Shown: one piece after another, positions 29,301-41,300 of the stretch
Layout of the letters: each line of letters starts with the position of its first letter
How positions within the stretch are numbered: the first letter of the stretch is position 1
Source: Epiperipatus broadwayi
Taxonomy: Eukaryota > Onychophora > Udeonychophora > Euonychophora > Peripatidae
Assembly (NCBI GenBank): GCA_028023455.1
Contig: JAQFVV010012446.1
Span: 6,695,501 to 6,759,500 of the forward strand
Direction: 5' to 3'
DNA length: 64,000 nt
Notes under the pieces: generated by a model
What the model was told of the DNA's origin: nothing
Database searches by the model: none
The model's input: the letters and a program-made list of their open reading frames with translations, nothing else
Made by a program: the position numbers and the translations under genes

Positions 29301-32300
29301 ATTATCATGATAAATAATCCCGTAGGTCCATTTATTACAATAATTCATAATATTTGGAACCATTCATTAACCAACTTTTAAGAAAAAATAGAGAATTCAG
29401 AATAGATATGTATATCAAATTTCTACTCATTATTGCTTTTGGCAGAATATCCTAATAACTTACAGCTTCACCGTAAAATTCAGTATTTACAAATGTATGG
29501 ATGCCAGGATTCAATTCCCATACTAGTACTGTGATTGGTTAAACCAGCAATTTCTGTAGAAGAAAGGAGAATAATACCATTCGAAACATTTGTTATATAT
29601 TAATTCCTGTGCTATTACTAACAGCTGAACATATTTGAAAAATTGAAATAACATTCAAATCTTTCTAAAAACATTTAACAATTAATTCTAGATGTTGTAA
29701 ATAGTCTAACATTGCTACATCTCACTTCACCTTCAAATAATGGACTAGTCCAGATTCCATCTTATCTTGATTGGATTGAGCCTTCGTTGCCATGGACCAA
29801 TGGATGTACAAATAGATAAGATACATCCAATAGTAAGAAGAGCCAATAGGCAATGATGTTGACTGAATCCATTTGTTTTCATTATGGACTGCCCTTAAAT
29901 AGTCAATCTATTTGGAGGTAATGTCAGACAACAGCATATAATTGTAAAGCTTATACGGTGATGATGATGACTATTGTTATTGTTGTTGTTCTCATCGCTG
30001 TCTTTTTTGGTATTGATTGACTATTTTTAAATCTGGAAAAACTCTGCATACAGTAGTGCCACTCAGTGCAAGCCAGAGTAATCGATGGATGCCAGAAGAC
30101 TTGTGCATAAAATATCTATCTAGTGCCTACTCATCCAATATCCCCAGACTAGTTTCTGGCTTGTGGCCTTCGTCAGTGAGGAGCATTGGATCTGAGAGCA
30201 CTGCACCTAGATCTTAGGATCTAATGCAACCCTGCAGCAGCATAAGAAATGGTGATCATGTGATATTTTTAAATCTCTTATTAATTCACATTATCAGATA
30301 TAAACATGTCAGTTTTTTTAATTACGTTCAATTTCCTTTTTATTTATAGATGGATATTGATAAAGTACTATTAATTATATCTAAGCAAGGATTATTGTTA
30401 AAGTACTATTAATTATACTTTAATTGACAGTTTTTTCAAGTGATAATAAAAATATATAATGATCAAAGTTTATATGCACTTAATAAATGTTGTTTCATTT
30501 TAAGGCCATCAAGCAAATGTACGTGTTAGTATTTGGATTAGATGTGCTTGGTAACCCATTTGGGCTGATCAAAGGACTACAGGAAGGTGTAACTGATCTT
30601 TTCTACGAACCCTATCAGGTACGTCTTGTTTTAATTTTTTTTTTAAAAAAAAACAACTTCCTGTCTATATGTAGCAGTTTTTCTAATCACATTATTTTGA
30701 TCTCATTATAAACGTTGTATAATTATATTTTTTTACATCTTCTTATTTTTTATTCTTTCCTTCTATATTTTCTTTACTGAATTAAATGTATGAATGTATT
30801 TTTTCTCTTTAACTTTACTATTTCTGCTTGTAAACTATTTCAATTTTTTGCATTCTTTGAGTCAATGGCCCCCAATTTTATGCCTGCAGGCATCATGACA
30901 TTATATACCCACCATGGCTTGATATAGTCAAAATAATTTTAACAATTTTGTTTTTAATAAAAAAAATTTTTTTTCCTTCAAAAGTATTGCTATGCATTTT
31001 GTCATATATTTATAATATTATAAATAATTTTTAACATACACAATATATCAATAAGGTGCATAATAGTTGTGTTCGTGTTATAGAATTATTGAAATATGTT
31101 GTAAAATTATTTATAATACTGCAAACGTTTACGGAGCTGCAATATCCGCTATATTTTGTTCCAAACTCTCTCGCATACATTGCATATAATAATTCACATT
31201 TTGTTGACAAACTTAGAATAGAAAACATATTGTTTCTTGAACTGTGAGTACAGTATATTGTACTTTTCAACGTGCACATAAATATAACTCGTTCACTTTT
31301 TTATGTATATAATATGCATATAGAATTAAGATTGTAATATAAACAGAATTTTAAAAAATAATTAATGTAGTTGATAACAATAAATTGAGGAAGTATATTT
31401 ACGTACATGTTTCTATGTATATGTTCAATCAAGAAATGAAAATAATAAAACACTTAATATACCACATCTTTGTTTTAAGTAAAATAAATACCAGTATCAG
31501 TCTTTCATCATAATTAAACACATTCTGAATAACAGCCTTTTATTTCAATATTTCTTCTTTTTTTTTTGCCCCGTGGAAATGTAATAGCATTTTTATTATC
31601 AGCAGACTATGTTTCTGGTTGTTTTAATGTTTTTAATTTATTGGTTGCTGAAGCAGCCATATTGAATATTTAAAAAATTATGTTAACCCACAAATTTTAT
31701 CATGAATTAAATTTATATTACTCAAAAATGACATAATATATATTTTTTGAAACATAAAACCCCAAAGAATGTAATTAAGTTGAAAAAAAATATAGTTATT
31801 GATATTTAAAGTAATAAAAAATAGAATAAATTAATATTTCTAATAATTATTTTCATATTATTTTATAAATTCAAAATTATCATACACACAACTTAAAACT
31901 CATCATAAAATTTCTAAAAGTTTGGTATATAATAACCCTTACCTAAGGTAATCCATCACTTGAAAACTTCATAGAATAAAGACATTAGTACCTTTCATTT
32001 TTCTCAGTAGTCCTTCAAAATGCATTTCTATACAGGGGTTTGCAATGTATAAGACATCCCTAATAACATCCCTTATAGCAAGTAATTAATATTGATCAAT
32101 AATTAGTATAATTTGAATATTATAATAAAGAACTTCAATACAGTTTGTAATTTATTAAAAAGTATTACTAAAATAGTCACTATATACAAAATAATAAAAT
32201 AAAAAGTGAATGAAATACTAAATTCATCATAGAGTTAAGCTTGAGGTACATATGTTTGTAGTTTATATATATACTGTCAAAATTATTACTTTTAGCATTT

Positions 32301-35300
32301 GCGTATTCTTACTATTATTAAAATGCAGACAAGAAATTATAGAAACATCTGGATCAGGTCATTATCTTTCCGAAATATATTTATTTTTGTCTCATATCAA
32401 TTAATTCATTAAGCTCACATTATAGAAAAAAATGCAGACAATCACGATCTTTCTTTTTTTTTTAATGTTAGTTTCAATAGTAATTTTTTTATCAAATATA
32501 TATAACAATAATTAAAAAATATAATAAAATAATAATTAAAAAACATATAATAAATTAATAATTACAAAAATATAGAAAAATAAAAATACTTACCAATAAC
32601 GTTTTCTTCAAAGTACAACGGAAAAAGTTAAACTTTTTACCGATATATTTTTCATGCTGAACTGTTCTCCAGTAATTAACAAAAAATCAGAGAAAGACAA
32701 AAATTCAATCTACTTGATCATAAAAATTATAAAATTTTTATTTTTTATCGTAGAAAAATTAAATTTACCTTTTTGGAAACTGCAGACAAAGATGGAAAAG
32801 AAGGTCTAAAAACAGCATGCATAACCTGCGTAGATTTCCTTTAATCTTAACCTCAACCTGAATGTTTATAATTTGAAATTTTTTGAGCGCTTTAAGCGCT
32901 TGTAATAATGAGTAAGTTAAATCCATATCAACTTCAGAATTTTTACTCCTACCTGTAAGCATTTCAGTTTCTTGGTTAACCTTTTTAAGCTTTCTGCGTT
33001 TTACTGTTCTTTTTTTTTTTCTGTCACTACTAAATTGATAACTTTCATTTAATTGTTTAAGAAAGATACATTATGAATTTTTTAAAATTTTATTAAACTT
33101 TTAGCTTTATATTTAAAAATCATTTTATTATAATATTGTCACATCAAAATTTGGAAAGAATAAAAAAGGGAAATATATGTGCTTTCCATGTAACACAAAT
33201 AGATGTTATTAATAAATATGATCGCATATGGTACTCTGAGATGGAAAAATGGCTGCTGCTGTATTATAAAATTTATTAAATTTACGAATTTTATGTTTTT
33301 TATTTACAATGTTGTTGGGTTTTTTTTTGTGTGTGTGTGTTTATTGTTCACAATGCATATCACAGCTTCACTGTATGCTAAATTGCATAATTTTTAAAAA
33401 ATTTAAATTACAAATTTGAAAATAAAAAATATAGAAATGAAGGACCAAGATGTGAGGAAAATAATTTCTACTTAAATATAGGAATTTTATTCTGTGCTGA
33501 TTTCAGACTTAGGTTGCATTTTGTGGATTATAAACTGGATCGTTAGTAGTTGTGTGTATCATGCTAATATCTATGGTATTGTGCAATTTACCCGAAAAAA
33601 GTTTGGATAGGATAAATCCTATAAATTCATCGAATTTTTTTTTCCAATAAAATATTTGGTAATTTTTTAAATACTTTAGTATTTTAATATTTATCTTTTA
33701 AAATATTTTAAAACTTTAGTTTTAAAATAAATAGATCGAGTATATAATTTTAATCCGTACCGGAAAGAATGCTGTTGTTTCTTCAGTGTTAAATATATTT
33801 GCTTATTGTGTGATTGCTGTATTGTAGTGATTTGAAAGCATAATGTGGAACATCATTTCCATACTAACTGTGCTTTTTTTCAATTTTAGTTGCCCAATCT
33901 CTTTATTGAACTGGTTTTGGAGCATAAAAATATCACGTTTGCCTACTTATAAATTTTCTCCCTTTCTCTCAATGAAAAAAGAAACCGTATCAAGATGGTG
34001 CATTATTAAAAAAAGTGTATTTAACTGGATCTGATAACTTGTTCAAAGAATTTTCAAACAAACATGGAATCTTATGAGCTATACAAGATGATAGTTATCT
34101 GCTAATACTATTTTTAGAAAAATATGTGCAATTTTAATTGATTTCTGAGATTATGTTTGGTTGGCTGAATTGCAGGTTTCAGACTCAAACCAACAGTAAT
34201 ATCAAAAATATATCACTTTCTATTTAATATGTATAATTTATTAGAACAAATATACATACATATATTATAAAATCAATAAATACAATTTGTGAAATATGAG
34301 CTGGTCGTGCCAAATAGCTGAACTCACTTCCAGCTGTATATATTAGCTTGCCTCGTGAGTTCTAGTCTTAACTCTTCCGGCTGTACTAGACAGCTTGCCT
34401 TGAATTTGTTAAATGACTCTTCCAGCTGTACTAGACAGCTTGCTTCGAGTCTGCTGTCATCTTAGCAGCTTCCAGCCCTATCGTGGACTTGCCTCGCTGC
34501 ATAGACATATTGGTAGTGATTATAGTAGAAACACCTTTGCTGTTGGAAGTGATCTCAATGGAGAGAACATTTAGTCATTCAGGTAGACAAATGTTCTTTC
34601 TCTTAAGAGCACATACTGTTGTACTGTTGTTTAGGTTAGACGGACATTCTCTGGCTCACCTCCACAAAGGTTGACTTATTTATTGTCCGATCCCCTACCA
34701 TATTGTCAGCAATCGGAATCAGAGAGCCTAACCAATGATAGGATTTTATACACATGTTTACACATTGGCCATACTTGTTTTTACCCTTTGGCCATGTTTA
34801 TACATTGATTATTCACATGTATTGGTTAGCGACAGTGCATGCTCAATCCTATCAGATAAGGCAGGAATCTGAACTAGTCCACTTTTGAAGGTAAAGTCAG
34901 ATTTGACAGAAATCCATTTAAAAACCAACTTAGAAACAAGTGATTGGTTCTCATTACAGTTTAGCAAGCCAATCATTATTTTAAATAGAGCACAGTTGGT
35001 TGATATGGGGAAAATGGTGTTTAATGACTTCAGTGCTGAAAGAAGAGCATTTGAAAATATCCATGTGAGGACAAATTAACAGATTTGAATGCTTATAAAA
35101 TTCTGACTGCATATGCAAGTAACTTTGATATACCTTTGCATAAGTTATCTGCATTTCTCGCTAATGTGACATGAGGAATGATTGTACAAGCAGAGGATTT
35201 GTTGCTCATAGCCGAAAGAATAATTTCCAAATTCTTTATCTTATTACTGCATTAGTCACTAAAAAGCTTTGTGCAGTAAAATATTTCTACTCAAATGTGT

Positions 35301-38300
35301 CATGAGAATTGTAATATAAATAATCAATCAAATCAGAACACCTTCTCATCAACATTTACTTTTAGAAGATACCAAAGATGAGTAATTAGATTTTACCCTG
35401 TAAACACAAGACCATTGACTCAGTAAAAGAAAAGTTCCAACAACATTCATAAACTTAAGAGGTTAAAGCATTTTTATAACTAAAAAAAAATATAAAATTA
35501 TGATCAACTAAATAATTTTTGTTAGTCAAATTGAATTTTCTGGGAGATATCACAAAGAAATTGAATAACTTAAAGCTACATGAGGAAAAATAACATACTT
35601 TTGCAATGATAAATTCAGTAAATTCATTTTAGTTGTCTCATTCTACAGAACTCTCTCATCCATTGTCTAAACATGAATGGATTAGTTTACACCATATTGG
35701 TAAAATGGTCCTACTTTTATTAAATCCATTTATTTGCAAAATAAGAAAATTCTGTATCCATTGCAAATTGAATTTGAGATTTTGGTTGTACAAAATGTCA
35801 TATTGTTAAAACATAAAATAAATGATAAAAACTTTTGGAATTTAAATGATAGGTAGAAATATCTCTGTTTTGTAATACCATATTTAAAATAAAATCATTT
35901 TTTGGTTTGACGTATTCAAATTATTGATTCATCTATGATTATTGTAAAGTCAAGATTGTAGAGGTCCGATGAATATCTTAATGTTGGTTTACAAACAAGC
36001 ACAGTATTATTTTATTATCAATTATGGAGCAGTGGTCGACTGTATTCAACCTCAAAAATCTCATTGGCTATTAATTTAAGAATAATATCTTGTATAAGTG
36101 AAACTAGTCATTGCTATTGCCTTTAATTTTTAATATTGTCAAATATTTTTGTATAAAAAATTCAAATTATTTAAGAATAAAATATTTATTTGTGTATTCT
36201 GTGCCTTATATAATTGTCTCCACCAAAAATTTTCCATGAAAAATTAAATATTGCCTGCCATGTGGCATGTACTTTCTGTAACATAAAAAGTTGGGGACAA
36301 CTGCTCTATATTAATTTATTTTCATCTAAATGTATTAATCTTTTTAAATACTTGAATTCATTTCATTCGTTTTGTCTTTTTTGTACACCACTAGTTGATG
36401 AGAGTTTTTTTCTCTCTCTCTTTTTCCAGGGTTCTCATTTTGTTCTCTTTATTCTTCTTTTTTTTTTTTTTATCAGTTCTGTCTTTTTTTTTTCTTTTCT
36501 CAGTGCTTGTCTTATAGATAAAGACGCCGTTTGATGGCTCCGTTTTCACGCTAAAACTATAAAATGACCTTTCCCGGGCCGTTGATTTTAATCATTTTGA
36601 TGTGTTTTTTGTAATGCGAAAATAAAAACAAAACAAAATCGTCTTTTTAAAATATTATTTTTTATTAACGTATACAAATTAAATGATAATAATAAATGTA
36701 AAATAAAATAAATAAATTACAATTTGATTCGTGTTTTTTATTTTGCTTTATTAGAAAAATCAATTTTCTATCGGATATTTTTTTACTGGGGTTATGGCTT
36801 TACCGCTATTTTTATTTCAAATAGAATGACAACAAAAAGTAAAAGTTGTTAGGGTTAGTTTTAGGTTTAGGGTTAGTGTCTGTTTGTAATGCTAAAATAA
36901 AAAATATCAAAATTGTATTTTTGTAAATATTTTTTTTTACTAACATCTATAAAATAAATGATAACAATAAACGTAAACTATATTCAACAAAGTATAACCA
37001 TAGTCGGAGAAAAGAAAGAAAGTCAAACTTTTTTAAACAACAACAAAAATATATATATATAATGTCTTCTTTACTTATTAACCATGTTTATAATATATGC
37101 TTTTTATGAAATTTACAAAAAAACGTGCATAATTGTACTTTTCTTACTGGATATTTTTGTGTTACCGCTCTTTTTTACTTCAAAAATATATGCACTGTAG
37201 AATCTTGTTTGTCTCGTGGAATGTTACGAACAGTACGTTACTTGATGCGTTACCTAATTCCAACTCACTTTACACATATATCTTGTCAACATTTTCCCAA
37301 TTAAAACTTCAATACAGTACGGTGTAAAAAGTCTGATAATTATTACTTTACAAAATGTGAACATTTAAATACTTTAAAATAATAAAAAACTCCAATGAAA
37401 ACAACATTTCCATCCAATTCAAATACACACACCCTCTCACCAAGCCGTAACTATTTTATAAACTGTGCGAATTCGGAAAATGTATTTGCTGCGATGTGAC
37501 ATACATGCTGTACTGCGACGCGACATAGCGGCCTGCAATTTGTAGCACAACAAAAAAGTTGTATTATAGAAAATGCGGGTTCGAACTTGTCGGCCGCGGA
37601 AACAGCATTTTTATGTGTTTTAGCACGAAAACGGCGCCATCGAGCGGCGTCTTTAGCTATAAGACGAGAACCTTTTCTCTTTATTTATTTTTTCCATTCA
37701 TTTTTTTTGTCAATATTTTCTTTCTCTTTATTAATTTTTCTTATTCTCTTCTGCTTCTCTTTATTTTTCCTCCTATTCAGTTTTTTGCTCTATTTTTTTT
37801 CTTTGCTACTTCTTATGGCCTCTTTTTTTCTGCATTTTTTCTTTTCTCCCTCTTTCTGACTTTGTCAGACACTTTTTTACTGAACCTTTTCTCTTTTTAT
37901 TTTCCTTTTCTCTCATTTCTCTTTTACTCTCTCTCTTTTGTGTCTTCTATCTTTCCTTTTTTTCTTCTCTATTCAATTTCTCTCCTTCAATTTTTTTTTT
38001 TATTTTTGTATTCTCATCTTTTTTTTCTGTGACTTTTTTTTTATTCATTCCTTTACCTTTTTTTTTTTGGCTATTTTTTATTGTATTTCCTTTCCTTTTA
38101 TTTCTTTATTTTTTTCTTTTTTCACTACTCTTGTTTTTTTTATTCCTCTTTCTCCTTATTTTTTCTTTTTCCTTTTTTTGTTTTCACTTCTATATTTTTC
38201 TGAATCTTTTTTTTCTTTTTGCTCTTTCATTTTCTCAATTCTTTTCATTCTTACCTCCCTTTCATTATTTCTTTCTCCATTTTCCTTTCCTATATATTTT

Positions 38301-41300
38301 TTCTTTTAGTTATCTTTTTTTTCTCCTCACTTCTATATTTGTTCTTTTTTCTTCTTCCTTTTACTCCTATTTTTCTATCCAAGCTTTTGTTTTGTTTTGT
38401 TGTTTTTTTTTGTTTTTTGCTTTTCTCCCTCATTTCCATTTTTACTCATTTTTTTGTCTTCTCTTTTTATATTTTTTGCTTATCATATTTTTATCTTCCC
38501 TCTCTTTTACTTTTCTGGTCTGCTTTTTCTCTTTTCCCTCTCTTGCTTTATTCTCCTATCTTTTTTCTCTCTTTGATTTTTTTCACATTTTTTTTATTTC
38601 TCTTGTCCCTTTTTTGCCACTTTTTTTCTCCATATTTTTCCCATTCATTTTTTTCAGCCCCTCCCATTTTTTATTTCTCTACCTTCAGAATTCATTTTCC
38701 ACTTTCATTTCTTTTTTATCTAAACATTCTACTCTCTTTCTTTTTCACATTTATTTTTATCTTCTCTCCTTTTTTTTTGTCTTTTATGTCTGTTTCTTCT
38801 CTGTTTTTTCTTTTTTTCTCTCCTTTCCTTATTTTATTGCTTTTGATTCTCCCTCTTTCATTTCCACTTTTTCTTCTTTTTCCCTCTATGTCTTTCTCTC
38901 TTTAAAAGTTTTGTTCTTTTTTAGTATGCATTCTTATCTTTTTCCTTTTTGTCTTTTATTTTCCCACTTATCTTTTTTCTGTCTTTTTATTTCTTCTTTC
39001 TCTACTTGTTTATTTTGTTGTTTTTTTTGTCATTTCCCTTTTTTATATTTTGTCTCTGTCTTTCTTTTCTATTTTCTGTTCTTTTTCTTCTGTGTTCCTT
39101 GCTTTTTTTTTCTTTTTTAATCTTCCATCACTTTTTGACCATGCTCTCACCCCTTCTATCTTTTTCAATTTTTTTCTATTTTCTCTTATTTGTTTTTTCT
39201 CTCACTTATTATTTTGCTCATTTTTTTCTCAATTTTTTCTTGTATTTATTGTTATTCTTTTTCACTCTTTTTTTTTTTAACACCTTCTATTCTTCCTTTT
39301 TTCCTATCTTATCTTTCTCTCCTTTATTCTCCTCTTTCTCTAAACTCATTATTTTTTTAAAAAATTATATGAATTCAATTTTAAACAATATATATATACA
39401 ATTTTAATATTAAACATTTTATCATTTTTATAGGGTATCATCCAAGGACCTGAAGAATTTGCTGAAGGGTTAGCTTTGGGTGTCCGCTCTCTTTTTGGAC
39501 ATGCTGTTGGTTAGTTTTATATTCTATTTTTTAATGTTTCTGTATTGTATAACAGTGTATATGTAAAACATATTTTTTACAAGGTGGAGCTGCTGGAGCT
39601 GTATCTCGAATAACGGGAACATTAGGCAAAGGAATAGCTGCTCTAACTCTAGATGATGAGTATCAAAGAAAAAGGCAGGAATTACTTAATAAGAGACCTG
39701 CCAATGTCAGAGAAGGCATTGCTCAAAGTGGAAAGGGTCTTATCATGGTTTGTAGCATTATTTTTAAAAACATTTGATTTTTTTTAATCAATTCTAGATG
39801 TTATAAAAATTTCACTCACTTAGGGTGTTTTTGATGGAGTTACTGGTATCGTTAGAAAACCAATAGAAGGTGCAAAAGAAGAAGGTGTAGAAGGATTTGT
39901 CAAAGGAGTAGGAAAAGGTCTAATAGGAGCTGTCACTCGACCAACCGCAGGAGTTATTGATTTTGCTAGTGGATCTTTTGATGCTGTGAAAAGGTAGGCT
40001 ATTGGTTGGAGGAGCAGGGGTCTCTCTTTGAATTTATGGTAATATAATTTATGCATATTTTATTAAATATAAAAATAATTTTAAGGTTCCATTTCATTTT
40101 TGCAGAAAATCAAAGCATTTGTGTAGTATTAAAATGTTTGTATACATCAGCTTGATGTTTTGTTTTTACGATCGTATTGGTTGTAAAAAATTAAGATTAT
40201 GTGTAAATTCGATTCATTAGTTCTGAATGTTGTATTTAATTACCACTTTGTTGATTTGTTTTTTTATCCAATTTTTTAAATGCTTTTATATTAACTTGCA
40301 CTGTCTGTATGTCCACATTTTTGAATTAACGATGAAAAAAAAAAACTCCGTTAGCATTTTGAACTCAAACTCACATCCTTCCACTTCCCAAGAAAACTCC
40401 TTAACAACTGAGCCAACAGAAATACAACCTTTGTAGAATAAAATTTGATTAATATTGATTTCATTATTAAATTAATTATAAAAAAAAGATATCTGATGAC
40501 AATATTGCATTCATAGAGTAAAATTTTGTTAATATTGATTTAACTCGTACTTAATTGAAAAACCAATACATAAATATTTTTATACAGTAGATGATCACAT
40601 GATATTTAAATGTAGAATTTGTGTGTTTAGACCGGCATATTTTTTATTTTCACGTCTTTATTATTAAATTATAATTTTTGTCAGGTTTTTTTTGTAGTTT
40701 TAACCATTTTTTAAAATGATGTGTAAATATAACTAAAAAGTAAAAAATTAATATGTAAAAAAAATATTTTTTTAAAATAATGCTTTTATGTAAATAGCCA
40801 ACTAAAAAATAAAATAATCCACCCCTCAGTTATTTGTCATTCGTGGAAAATATCAGAGATCTTAAGAATCTAAACTTGTTATAAAACAATTAGAAATTGC
40901 AGGAATATTATTATTCATCTGATCATTTGAGGCTCAAATAAATCATAAAAATCAAAAACGCTCAAATGCTTTTATGAAATGTTAATATTTCTGCAATTTC
41001 CAATTGTTTTATAACAAGCCTAGATTTTTAAGATCTCTGGTATTATTTAAGAATGGCAAATTAATCGAGGGGCAGATTACTTTATTATTTTTCTACTTTT
41101 TACTTGACTATTTACATAACAGTATTATTTTTTAAAAAAGCATTTTTTTTAGAAATAAGCTTTATTTTCAACGCTTCTAAGGTTACAGCCTTAGTAAATT
41201 ATTACTTAATATAATAATGGGCGTTTAATAAAATGTATAATTATAACAGTATTATTTTTTAAAAAAGCATTTTTTTTACATATTTTTCCTGTAATAAAAT

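Noticed and set aside
36849-36876. True interstitial telomere
   Set aside because: Only about four imperfect units, inside a TIR element.
37559-39407. Long open frames of up to 363 codons in all three + frames
   Set aside because: They consist almost only of Phe, Ser, Leu and Tyr, produced by a pyrimidine-only strand that lacks stop codons (TAA, TAG, TGA all need purines). No codon structure or domain is present.
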